Shown here piece after piece: positions 1 through 11,947 of a DNA stretch of 64,000 nt; position 1 is the first letter of the stretch, and the number at the start of each line of letters is the position of its first letter. Where the stretch lies: the NCBI RefSeq assembly GCF_000004075.3, contig NW_022279559.1, positions 248,001 to 312,000 on the forward strand, read 5' to 3'. This DNA is from Cucumis sativus. Lineage: Eukaryota; Streptophyta; Magnoliopsida; Cucurbitales; Cucurbitaceae. The notes under the pieces were generated by a model. The model searched no databases. It had not been told where the DNA came from and saw only the letters and a program-made list of their open reading frames with translations. The position numbers and the translations under genes were made by a program.

Positions 1-50
1 TTCTTCTACTATTTTGTTTTATATTCTTTTACATCTTAATGATTAGTTAA

Positions 51-235
51 TGGAAAATTTAAAGGAAGAATAAAGCAAGATACACTTTAATACTTTCAGT
101 TCCAATTAAGGTGTTAAATTTTTGTTGACAATTTTGATCAAAACATGCTTTATGATGATGTAATGAAAAATTGAAGGAAGAATTAAAGCGAGAAGCACTT
201 TATGCTTTCAATCTCGATTAAGGTGTTAAATTTTC
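51..235. repeat. Diverged direct repeat, two copies, period about 114 bp
   Basis: Two related blocks, about 51-120 and 165-235, share the order GAAAAATT, GGAAGAAT, AAAGC, CACTTTA and AAGGTGTTAAATTTT with scattered differences. They lie downstream of the stop of the DUF630/DUF632 gene (positions 1-584 hold its 3' flank). No coding content is seen in 1-584. Confidence 0.6.
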
Positions 236-584
236 ATGGTCTCAACCATTTTTTTTTTCTCAACATACATTATTCATATTCAAGAATTTGATTATGGACT
301 TTGACTTTGTACAAATAGGAATTCCTAACAGATATTGAGGCCTTTAGTTAGAACTAGAACGCCTTTCCTAGAATTCAATGGTCCTAAATTGATTAGATTC
401 TGCCTAAGATCACAATAATGAAGAAAAAAGGAAAGAAAAGAATTTGACTTTCAAGAAATCAACAGGATTTCTGGAAGCAGAATAAAATGAGCATCATCAT
501 CATGCAACAAATTCCTCAAAACTATACAAATATTCCATCTCAGCCCAACTTGAGACATATTTGTACTTCCCCTTAATTACATGG

Positions 585-3362
585 TTAATATCTAACTGGC
601 TTATAATTCAAATATGTTGATTGTGCGGCCTCGCTTTTCTGTCTAACATCTTCGTACATTTTGAGTGAGGCCTCAGAAAATTTCGTTAGTCGATCGAGAA
701 CTTTTGTTAAACTTGAATGTATGCAACTTATATTTGAAGAGAATGTGGCATTTTCGTCGGCCTTCCCTTCTAGTTCTTCACCAGTGTTTGCTTCGACAAG
801 CTTCTGTTTCCTCTGTAGTTCAGCTTGTTGGGATATTGAACAGTTCAATTCTCCAAGAAGGCTCTGATGGCATTGCTGAGTTCATTGGATGGAAGGTCAT
901 CAATTCCGATTAACCAATCACGACAAAGGACAAAGATAGGTGGGGCAATGACACGGCGAGGAGAGAATGGCCTTCTGCTCTTTGAACGATCCTGTGGCTG
1001 AATACAATGCTGTAGCCAGCCGTTCAAAGCACCAACATACGATGCAAGGCTGTTGATCCAGTTTGCAAAGCTTAGGCCAAAACATTCGATTTCTTGTTGA
1101 AGTTGGATCGATATCTGCCTCTGTGCATCTGCTCGAGGTGTACCCATGGCAGTACTCTTTGAATGATATGCCAATGATATTGTTATGTACTGTGAGTGAT
1201 GACATTCAAGCATCGCCTTCCACATCCTGATCAACCTGCACCGAAACAAAAAAGTATTGACAAAACAGCAAACAATCTATAATAACCGGCTACAAAATGA
1301 GTCATATCGCCTAATCACTTCGGTTGTGAAGAGGAAAATAAGATCCCTTCTTACCCCTGAATGAGCTCAATAAGTTGTGGCTGCATCTCTTCATCCCTCA
1401 TTTTCTCAATGCGTTTTGATATTGAATCAACAGAATAAATTGCAACTCGTATCCGGGAGTGCAGATCCTTGACAACTGCCCTCGTTTTGTCGATGACTTG
1501 TGTACTGTAATCCTTTGCAAATAGATATCTGAGTTGATCACACTTACGATCATACTCCTTCCTAATGGATTCGCTTGCCTAAAAGCACGAGTGATATGAA
1601 AAGACAAATCTTATTAAAAAAAGAGGTCAAAATGCAAATTGATCACCAAAATCTTATTCAAGATTTCAATAACCTAAACAATCAGCTCAAGATAACATCT
1701 GTATGATAAACTTTTGCTAATGATACTTCACCATTTTGTATATCATAAAAATGGTTCATCAATCTATAAGATTTAAGCTAGAATGCAATTACTGAAATGA
1801 TGAGCTCAAGATATCATCTATACGATAAACTTTTGCCAATGATACTTCACCATGATATCATCGACGTACCTTGACTTCATCGTAGAGTTTCCTCTCCCAC
1901 GCGTAAAGCCGATCCAAGGTAGAGGAATGACTTCCAGAGATCATACAGAACTCTTCTACAAACTCACTTCCACTGTCATCGTCATCTTTGGCAGCAAGAG
2001 GATTCCTTGATGAAGATGACCGAGTTGATGTTGACCTTTTCCATGTAATCACTTTTGTCTTATGAGCTTCTTCTACATATACATTATGACTCTATTAATA
2101 CAGCAGGCTTAACAAGGAAAGGGCTATATCAGAATATTAAATTCAAGGGTTCTATCTCTTTCATCCAAAAAGAACTTTACCATGAGAATAGAGGGCAGGT
2201 TTGCAGGACAACAAACAAGTCGTAATCGACGTAAAGGGTCGAGAAAAGCAAAACCGGATATACTTCCTGCAAGAGTTGAGATACAACAGTGGAAATTAAT
2301 GAACTAATCAAATACACATATGAACAGCTATAACTAACTCAAGCAAATTAGTCAGTTAATTGACATTTTTTCTTCAATGTACCGTTTTCTTCAAGGTATC
2401 CAACTCTGATTTTATTGGCTTCAAGCATTCTAGAGATCTCCCTCCCAGATTCCGAAGCTCTCTGAAACCGATTATCGATCTCCTTAATGCTGGAAAGAAA
2501 ATCTTTAGCTCTATGAGTAATAAACTCTGAGGGATCCTCTTGTTCAGTACACAATCTCTTCTCCAACTCCATCCCGCCTCTCGAAGCAGATTGTTCAAGC
2601 ACAACTTTGTTTGATAAACTTGCCGAATTAACCTCTTTATCTTCCCGTCTCGTCATCTCCAAATTTCTTTCTTCAACAGCCTCAAAGGAACTCAAATTCT
2701 CACCATTATCACCAGCTTTTTGCACTGCTTCTAGCTTTGAAGTTCCTTCATGAGATTTATCTTTGGTGGGATCAATCATTTCTCCCTTAAATTGCTTCCA
2801 CATTCTCTCATCCTCAAAGCTCACATCCATTCCACCAGTCCCCAAAAACCTAAAGCTCTCAATTTCATCATTGGTATCAAAGTAATCCAAGACGGCCCTG
2901 ACTCGTGGAGTGGCGGCGGGGGTGGTGGAGGCAATGGGAAGAATCAGCAACTGATTCTTCATACACAAAACTATGGTTACTTGGCCGGACCTTGACAGTA
3001 AGAGGAGTTCCACCTCCGGCGACCATGTAACTAATAGTGGCTATCGGCGGAGAAATGGGGCTTTCCTGCAATGGAGACTCCGAAGCATCGGCAGTGTGCG
3101 ACGGACATGGAGACGGATAAGAGGAATGCGACGGCGTTTTGTCGATCTCGGTAGCCGATGTTGACAAAGACGATTCTATCAACACCTCAGCCTCGGCATA
3201 TCGTCGGAGAGAAACGCCGACGTTTCTGAGGGCCTGAACGTAACAAACATGCGCAGCGGCTAGAGCGTATCTCGAATCGATGGCCTGTTTGATGTACCGT
3301 TTTCGCTCCTTACAAAGGCGTAGGGCTTCGTTGTTCTCGATTTTGGAGTTCGTACCACCCAT
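585..3362 (-). CDS. DUF630/DUF632 protein (NRG2-like family), five coding exons, with three single-base frameshifts
   Basis: Exons on the minus strand: 3362-2383, 2266-2181, 2091-1870, 1578-1355 and 1235-585. All introns are GT-AG and the phases agree when three missing bases are allowed for, giving about 721 codons, a usual length for the family. The start MGGTNSKIENNEALRLCKER is the typical DUF630 N-terminus: Gly2 is a likely N-myristoylation site, and the block to about residue 60 carries the Arg/Lys and Ala-rich helix. A proline run follows, then a DYFD-like motif and an acidic linker. DUF632 occupies roughly residues 275-620 (for example LDRLYAWERKLYDEVK in exon 3 and FGLSFANWINSLASYVGAL in exon 5). 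Family members are plant-specific and include the Arabidopsis nitrate regulator NRG2; the role of this copy is unknown. Frame breaks lie near 2939, 2887 and 847, each explained by one lost base in a short homopolymer. The family assignment is firm; intactness is uncertain. Confidence 0.88.
1678..1853. repeat. Direct repeat inside intron 3 of the DUF630/DUF632 gene
   Basis: The block with AGCTCAAGATAACATCT and GATACTTCACCAT (1678-1735) recurs with few changes at 1796-1853, a period of about 118 bp. It lies wholly within the intron 1579-1869 and looks like a local duplication with no coding role. Confidence 0.65.
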
Positions 3363-4440
3363 TTCTCGCCAAAACTTTCACTACCCAGGTCATGAAATTG
3401 AGGTCGAAGCCATAAAATACTAATTAAAAGAACACTCACTTTGTAATCAATGGCTTCCGGACTCGATTTTCAAAGAAATCCACCAGCATCAGACATTGTA
3501 GAGCATCGAGATGAATACGAGAAACAGAGCAAAACAAAGCGAAACCTGTATAGAAAAACAGAGCAGCCTCTTTTCAACGAACAACTCAAAAACTCAGCAC
3601 GAAATCAAGAACCCACTACAGGAAAGCGTGTTTGTAAAGAAAAGGACAAGACACACAAAAGGGAATGTGCTTAAGAAGACAGAGTTTTCTTCACATTACA
3701 TTTCACAATATGACAAAAGAAAACAGAGGATTATTACCTTGTTTTGAAGCACGAAAGAGAGCAAAGCTAGAAAGTTCAGTGAGCAAGAGCTCATAAATTC
3801 AAACCCATCAAATACAAAACTTGAAGAGAATGAAAGAGAAAAAACGAAACGATCTCAGAGATTATTAGTATTCAATGAACCTCTGAAACGAAGATTTTTG
3901 CAGAAATAGAGAGGGAAAGGCAGTAATGATGAAGCAAAATGGAGATCAATAAAACCTAAGAAGGAAAGAAAGAGAGAGCTTAGTGGGAATCTGCTTACAC
4001 AATCACCATGGCAAGAAACTCCTCGAAAAATGTGTAGATTTTCACCCAAAAAAATTCAAAAGAAAAAACATAAGTTATTAGAAAACATTCATACTTCACT
4101 GTTTCAATTAAAGAATTATAATGGCCATTCCTTTTTATGGGAAGGACAAAAGAAAATGAAAGAAAAACTAAAGCAAAAACCTTTCACACTAAGCAGAACA
4201 GAGGAAATTAGTGTCAGAAAAGGGAGAGAGAGAACATTTAATGGAAAAGATGGGTAGATGACGGAATTGCCCTTGATTTTCACAAGAGAAAGTGCAACGG
4301 CTCCTTAAAATCCGGTTTTTAGGGAAATTGCGTTTTGTTTTGTAGCAACTTTTGCCAGCTAACTTCGCCATTTTTACACTAATGGAGCTCTCTGTACTGC
4401 TCTGTTTCTCTGTTTAGTGGAATGAGAGAGAAAGGGAAAA
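3363..4440 (-). other. 5' flank of the DUF630/DUF632 gene; possible 5'-UTR intron
   Basis: No convincing ORF is seen. On the minus strand a donor-like AAG/GTAATA at 3738 and an acceptor-like TTAATTAG near 3431 could bound a leader intron of about 300 nt, common in this type of gene; this is inference only. The stretch is purine-rich on the plus strand and ends near a CT-rich tract at 4470-4510, so the promoter is probably around 4260-4500. Confidence 0.3.
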
Positions 4441-4469
4441 TAAGATAAATTGAATTTTGAATATTCTTC

Positions 4470-4510
4470 TTCTTTTCTTTTCTTTTCTTTTCTTTTCTTT
4501 TTTTTTTCTA
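4470..4510. repeat. TTTTC microsatellite
   Basis: About six TTTTC repeats end in a T run. It sits in the presumed promoter side of the DUF630/DUF632 gene. Confidence 0.85.
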
Positions 4511-5763
4511 CTTTTTATTCTATTATTGAATGAAAAAGGTTTTTTCTTTTGAAAGTTTTGAAAGATATTTGATCTAATTTATTTAATAATATGCAAAATT
4601 TAGATTATCAAGTCTGGAAATTTAGTATAAATTTGAGTATGGCAGAGAATCTTTGGTACATGATGACAACTTAGTGACATGGAAAGGAATGTTTACTTTT
4701 TCCTTTGTTATAAAGATTTGTGTAAATTTTATGATACATTTTTCTTTCTTTGATCTCTTTCTTTTTCTTTTCTCATCAAAAATTAACAAAGTTTTAGTTC
4801 AGTCCACCAGCCAACTTCTTCATTGTTTTATTGGTTAAAATCTTTTAGTTAGATCAAAAGTTCCAATATCATCTCCCCATCCATTCAAATATATAGCTTA
4901 TTAACTTTAATATGTATCAATTTAGTTGATATTGTTAAAACTTATGTCTAAAATAGATAATATCATATAATTGTGAAAACCTTTACCTCATGGAGTGTTA
5001 TAAGAATCATGTCTTTGACCTAATCGTGTTAATGGATCATCAAATGTCAAACCAATAAATTGTGAGCCACACTGATATATATAGTCTGGTTCAAATTCAT
5101 GGTTATGCTCTATATATATGTACAATCTCTAACAAAAGTAGAAGAAGAAAAATTATGTCAAGAAATGTTTGAAGAAGTTTCTTTGTTCCATGGAAATCAA
5201 ACTGCTCTAACACTGTTATAAATTAGTGCAAAGTGAATTTGCAAATAATTTAATTAGCATGTAAAAATTTAGTTTGTGTCATTCTTAAGATGCAGCTAAA
5301 ATGGATGAGCCAAGGTTGATAGAATTCATAGCTAATCATTGCTTTAAAAGATCGATCCAGGTGAATTTGCAAAAAATTAGGGAAGACCTTTAGTCTCGTT
5401 GGAGCGCGCTCAACAAGACCTAGAGACTATCTTTACACTTTGTCAGACCAAGTGACTAGTTGAACTCCGACAATTATTGGTCCAAATTCCTTACAACGAT
5501 ATATATTCATAACAAAAAACCGCATTGAGAATTGAGTTGACACATAATTTGATTGGTTATTAGAGTAAGTAGTGACATAAGACAATCATTCAACCAATAA
5601 CTCAATACTTCTAAAAATTAAAAAGAGAGCAACGATGAATTTGAGTGTTATCTTACCTAAAGGTAAGCACTATATAAGCAATAATATATATATAGAGCAA
5701 TCACCATGGGTACACAAAAAATTCCATGCTCTTATTTGCTATAAAATTACTTAGTAATCTACT

Positions 5764-6226
5764 AGGGTGTGTTTGGGGTGGGAATTTAGGGGTTAGGAAA
5801 AGAGTTATGATCCAAACTTTATTTGGGCAAACGGTTTACATTTTTGGGATTAGGGTTTAATAAACCTATATATTTTCCTACTTTTATCTTCTCATAACTA
5901 CAAATTTTCCTACTTCATCTTATTATTATACTACACTCATAACTTTTTTCCAAACACATCTTATAATAACACTACAATTATAAATTTTTCTCCAAACGCA
6001 TATTATCATAATACTACCACAATAATTCTTTCCTCAAACAAATATTATCGTAACACTATCCTTCATATTGCTTCTTTCAAACAAATATTACCATAACACT
6101 ACCAATAATAACTCTAACCTCAAACACGTATTATCATAACACTAGGATTATTATAATCCTAAGATTATCACAATCATTTTTCTTAATAGTTGTGTCCCTC
6201 TTCCAAACACATACTTATTGTTTTGA
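5764..6226. mobile_element. MITE-like element with short terminal inverted repeats and internal subrepeats
   Basis: The left end GGGTGTGTTTGGGGTGGGAA is mirrored by the right end CCCTCTTCCAAACACATAC, imperfect inverted termini. Between them a motif of the type CAAACACATnTTATnATAACACTA recurs five or six times with a spacing of about 55-65 bp (about 5950-6150). There is no coding capacity. A target-site duplication is not clear. This suggests a hAT- or Harbinger-type MITE whose interior expanded in tandem. Confidence 0.5.
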
Positions 6227-7757
6227 GTTAGGCATCAAAATATTGGTAGCTTGACATCACGTTAATTTTTGTTTTTATTATTTTGCAAGACACTTTTCGT
6301 ATTATTTAAGAAAAAAATATTTCTAATGCTGATTTTTTTTTATATGAACACAATACTTTAGGTTGACAAAGATTTCTACGTTAAAAAACATTTTCATAGA
6401 ATCTAAAAGTACACAATAATTAATTAAATATTACAAATTATTTTAAACTATTCAAAAACTATATCGTAAAATCTTTAAAATAATAAATAAAAAACAAAAA
6501 AAGAACTATATTGTTACGAAGTTCTATGAAAACTTTTTGTACTACTAATAATAATAATATTAAATTGAAATCAATCTTTTTACAAACAAAACCTTTTATA
6601 CAACTCTTCTTAAACAGAAAAAAAAAAAAAAAGATCATGCTAAGTTAGAAATTTTCATTTTTTAAACAACTTGGATAAATGTTTTTGAAATCTAATGAAT
6701 GTTTTTAACCATCTTTTAAGGGTATCTTATGACGCTTCCTAATTTTAGTCGTGTGTTGATTGATGAATTATTGAATTTCAAACTAAGAAACAACAATGAA
6801 AATTGCAAAGATCATCACTTTAAACTTTTAAAATAAAATTATTTTAGAATTAGATACCAAACCGCATTGTAGTCGAAATGAGATTCATTAAAAATAAAAT
6901 TGAAGAAGTATCTATTTGTTTTAGTAGTGGTCGACAGGAAAGTAGTTCTTGTTTCAAAAGTCACGGTTGAAATTCTTGTTGAAAATTATCGTTCTATTAA
7001 TTGATCATATATGAACTCATATTCACATTAGCAGGAGAAATGTTGGCATTTGAATGAAAGGTAAAAGACTATGTTTTCATAGCGAGACAACAAAGTCTAA
7101 CTCTTTCTTCTCTTCATCTTTGCGTAAGAAAGTTACCGTTAGACCACACTTGGTGGAATGAATGCATTGCTTTTAATCGTGCTTACCTACCTAGAAATAT
7201 ATACATCTATCACATTTTACTGTTACCTTACCGTTATTGATTGACCACGACAATAACGATAACCGTAACAATAAATTAAGCATGACAATTTCATAGTTTT
7301 CATATTGTTATAGTAACAATATTTGTAACTGTAACAATAAAAATAGTGAATCTCATGTAATCTTCCGTTTCAATTCGATATAACTTTTATTCTTCAATCA
7401 AATTATAGAATTTGATTACAAATTTCAAAAACCACATTTGATTAAGATTATATATAAAAAAAAAAACAAGTAAACAACAAAAAGTAATCAATTGGTGTCC
7501 ACTCTTTACATTACTGTTGATGGATTACTTTTGAACCGTGTAAATGTAGTTCTTAGGATGTGTATTATTACATAATACTTAAATAGTAATTATTTATTAC
7601 ATTTTAAATTATTAGGAAAGGGTAAATAAATCAATTTAATCCTCATCCCCTAGTGCTTAAGATTATACTCTAAATCAAAAAAATCAAACATTTTGAATCT
7701 ATTTCTCTCAAAATGAAAGACTAAAGTACAAATCAAATGTATAGAGAAAAAGTTTAC

Positions 7758-7780
7758 ATGTATATATATATATATATATG
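7758..7780. repeat. TA dinucleotide microsatellite
   Basis: About ten TA repeats flanked by GTA and TGTAAA in otherwise featureless AT-rich DNA. Confidence 0.85.
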
Positions 7781-10700
7781 TAAAGGAAACATAAATAATT
7801 TGTTGATGAAAGACATTATTGTTAAAGCTTAAACATATGTTTTGCTATGCACGTGATAAAAAATGACTAAGAGCAATTTGGGAAAGGATTCAACTTTATG
7901 TGGATAATAGCAATGATTTCCTCATCTCCAATTCCACTCATGTTTGAGTTGAAAGGGAGGAGACAATATTCTCAAATACTTTTCATCCAAACAAGTATAG
8001 TTTAATAGTTTGATTTTGTTTAGTTCAAACAATATATGCTTTACCGATGTTAAGTAGAATGTGGTTTCATTGATCTAATCCATAACCAACCTATATTCTT
8101 TTCTCTAATTCAGTTCACATCCATTTTAATAAAATTAATTAATATTTCACAAACTTAATTTGATTAGATACTCAAGCTTGTACCAATCTTTTATTTTAAG
8201 AATATATGTTTTTTTAAAAAGGATAGCATAGTTAATTGAATATGATCATTGCAACAAGCTTAATGATTTGATTTCCAATCACAATTGATTAGGTCATCTT
8301 TAATAACGACCTAGCTCTTTTTTTTTAAAAAAAAAATTAAAATTAAGTTTATATATATAAATGTTCGCTTAGTTATATTTACTTTTTACCGATGTTTTTA
8401 ACGATTCATCCATGTTTTGAAAACAAAAAAAAAAAATTAGTTTTCAAATTTGACTAAATAATTTAACTCTTTTACTTTATGAAAATAAAATTCATTGTAA
8501 TATGTTGAGAGGAAATAGGCTTGATTTTCACAAACGAAAAATAAAAACCAATAAACACGAGAGACATGAAGTTAATTATGATAGTTAGTGATTATTACAG
8601 CATATGTGGATCGTACTAATCTATAGATTGTAATATAATAATTAAAAACAAATTAAATAACTCCCAATCATTTTATCAAAATGGGGTCTAATTAAATAGT
8701 TTTTGAAAGAATGGAAGAGAAAAGAGGTGACTAATTAAGTGTGGGGCACATTGTGCCATAAGAGAGTGGTAATATTCTTTACTTGGCAAAGTAGATCACG
8801 AGACTATATTTAAATGTCAACTTTGAGCAAAGAATATTGAAGTGTTTTTTTGGTCGAGTAACGTAGTTTTAAACACTTATATAACTTATGAAACTGGTTA
8901 ATATAATATGTGTACGTTTTAATAATCTTTGTCGATGTGAATATTATTTTAGTTTAGATAGAAAGTCATAAATGTTATAATAGAGAAAAAATTTAAATTG
9001 TATTCCAATTACTAATTGTATCACCGCTATTATTAATTTTACTTCAGAAATTTTTATATACTTTTCCTTCTAATAAAACTAGTTTACATTTGAATCTTTA
9101 GAATCAAATAGTTAAATGGGAAGCTTTTTTAAACAATGATATATTTTCTTTTTTGTTTAATTTCATAGTTTAGTTTGCTTTTATTCATTCTAATTCTTTT
9201 CATTATTAGTCTACATATATCACCTACATTCCTATACAAAAATTGAGTCTTATTAACACTAAAACGTTAATAAAATCTAGTTTCTTAAAAGCACCATATC
9301 AAAGATAACCTTTTAGAACCAATAATTATATCATGTTTTTAATCATCAAAGTTCACATTGGACGAAGTATACAAATTTGGTTAAATTATATAAAATAATA
9401 TCCTAAAATCCTTTTTCATTTGCTTTAAAAATGCACATCCTTTTATATTTTCAAAGGTTACAATAGTCGTATATGAAGTCATGGCGTTACTGTTCTGAAT
9501 TCTAATTTAAGTTTTCAAAACCAGCAACTAAATGCAGTAATCAAATATGCATGCATGACTCACGAAATTCCTTACGTAACTCTTTCTGATTAGTAAGTGG
9601 CATCTTACAAATATTTTAATGCATGAGTGGAGGAAAATATAATATAAGAACTTATCTATGAAGAATGAATTAAATAACATTACAAAAGTTTACACCGCTT
9701 AAGATCAAAGAAACCAACTTCACTCAGCTGTTGAGTGTCACCAAAAAGCTTCACCAGCCCTCTTAACAGTAACACTAGGGGCCTTTTCTAATTAATAAAA
9801 AGCAATAAAATAGCAAACGAAAACAAAAACAATCATAAATATTGAAGCTGCTTAACTCTTAAGGCTACGTAAAATAATTTAATTATTCAGTCGGTTCAAA
9901 AGAACTGACTCCATCCATGGATGTTGGAACACTGTCTCAAAGAAATTAAGAAAGGGTAGAAATATATGAGTTTCGACGACGACATAAGTGACATCATGGG
10001 TATATATAACAATTAATGTGAGGGTAAACAATATAATTTAATATACAAAGTCTGTGGATTTGACCTAAACTTTAGTTCCTTACAAATAATACTCCTACTA
10101 CTGTTTTCTCAAATTACCATCTACAAAACTCAAAACTACTTTTCTTTTCTTTTCTTTTTAATATCTAAAATCATGAAAATCATGAAGGAAGTAATCATAC
10201 CAAAGTTTCATTGATGGACAAACGATAAATGACTTGAATCGTAAACTTAATTAGACCATTTCTATTATAAGTTTTGCAAATTTACTGTTATTGTTACCTT
10301 TATCTCTACTTTTGAGGGTTAAGTAAAATTGATATCATTAATAGTAATTGTAAAGATGTCAAAATTGAAAATGTTCAGTTGTAATTAACTATATATATAT
10401 TGATAATGGTAATGATCGGACATAATTTTTAGATGTAATAATCAAATTGAGCCTTCTTATAACTCACCAATTACATTGTGTTATTTCATTAAAGATTTGG
10501 ATATAAACAATGCCAGATGTAAATATAATTGTATAATAGTAGTAAACAGGTTCAAAGTAATATACTTTTTTTAATTTTCATTAATCTATTATTTTTCCAC
10601 TGCCATAAATAAAGAGTGAGATGAGAGTTATTTAAACTACACTAGAGACTCTCATTTTGATAAATGGAGCATGCTTCAACTTATAGATGACTAGCGACTC

Positions 10701-11709
10701 AACATAATTATGTTATAAAATTTCACTCAATTTTCTCTCAAATTCATCCTTTGTCACTGTTTTCCATTACTTATATACACTTATGCAATGTTTTGATTCC
10801 ATAATTAAAATTAAAATTTAATATAGAAAACATACCTTTATACAATATATACTTCTATTAAAATGAATATTAAAATGAAAATTGACATGCATGAATTCTA
10901 GTTGCACTAAAAACTAGATAATTACTAAATCAAATAAAAGAATAGTTGTAATTATAGTAATTAAATTTAAATCATCCACGTAAATATAGAAAAATTTATA
11001 TTTGATTATATTTGCAATTTTTTAAAAAATTATTACTATACAATTAATTATTATTTCTACAATTGTGATGGTAATGATGCAAAAGTTAACTTAAACCACT
11101 AAATCAATCAACTAAATTATTACTTTTTAAAAGTTTAAAAAAATGAGCAAACGGTTGCCAATGATGGGGTAATATCATTCACAAAATGATTGAATTTAGT
11201 AATGCATACATAATAGGATTCACAAAATGATTTATATAAATTAAGGTGGTAATAAAATTGATTTAGTTAATGATTTAAAGATGATTATTTTAGATGAAAC
11301 AAATGATATATAACATCTTTTCATTTTCCAGTAACTTTTTAAATATTTGTTAAGATACAATTTAATTTTTTTTAAAAATGTTGTGCATAATTTAAAATTC
11401 AAAACTATCATTTTTAAAAAGAAATATAAATTAAAAAAATTACTGTAAATGGGTAACGAATATTAAAAAGAATATGTGTAAGTAGATTTAATATATTTTG
11501 GAAATGATAAAGTTAAAAATAAAAAAAAGTATTATTTTGTGTGACATAGTAAGAATGGAAAAAACAATAGTTGGTCAAATATAAAAGGAAAAGAAAATAT
11601 ATAGAGAAGGATTAAGTTGGTTTGTGTAAAAAAGAAAGAAATAAAACGATAAGTTAGTGATGTAATGAAATGGCATATGTGTTCAACATGCAAGCTCCCT
11701 ACACCCATT

Positions 11710-11947
11710 CTTCAACCATCTCTTTCTCTCTCTTTTTCCTCTCTCTTCTTCCTCTCTTTCAAAAACCTCCAAAGTCAAATTTACTCCTCCTTAATGGCAA
11801 ACTTTGTCTCCAACCTTCAATCACCGCCATTCTCAATTTCTTCCCATTATATATATACCCCTTCCCAACAATGGACCCAATTCACTGTATCTCAATTTCC
11901 CCCCCCAATTTTATAAACTACATATTACCTTCCTCATCTCACTTTAA
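11710..11947 (+). promoter_or_regulatory. Promoter and leader of the EIN3-like gene
   Basis: A CT-rich tract (about 11713-11762, repeated TCTCTC and CTTC) is followed by a TATA-like TTATATATATA at about 11848-11858, some 90 bases before the ATG. Pyrimidine patches of this kind are common at plant core promoters and leaders. If this TATA is used, the leader would be about 65 nt; a start farther upstream, making the CT tract part of the leader, is equally possible. Confidence 0.45.

Larger units (their letters stand above)
4511..11660. other. Long AT-rich intergenic region, no gene recognised
   Basis: About 7 kb without a reading frame that resembles a protein family on either strand. It holds a MITE-like element (5764-6226), a TA dinucleotide run (7758-7780), several A or T homopolymers and otherwise unstructured AT-rich sequence. 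I saw no tRNA-like fold or known small RNA in it, but small non-coding RNAs cannot be excluded by eye. Confidence 0.5.

Noticed and set aside
2750-3164. Plus-strand ORFs with Gly-rich or Arg-rich sequence
   Set aside because: Reverse-strand shadows of the proline-rich and serine-rich first exon of the DUF630/DUF632 gene.
9700-9960. Less AT-rich patch with small inverted motifs, considered as a non-coding RNA gene
   Set aside because: No convincing hairpin, tRNA cloverleaf or known RNA motif could be traced by eye.
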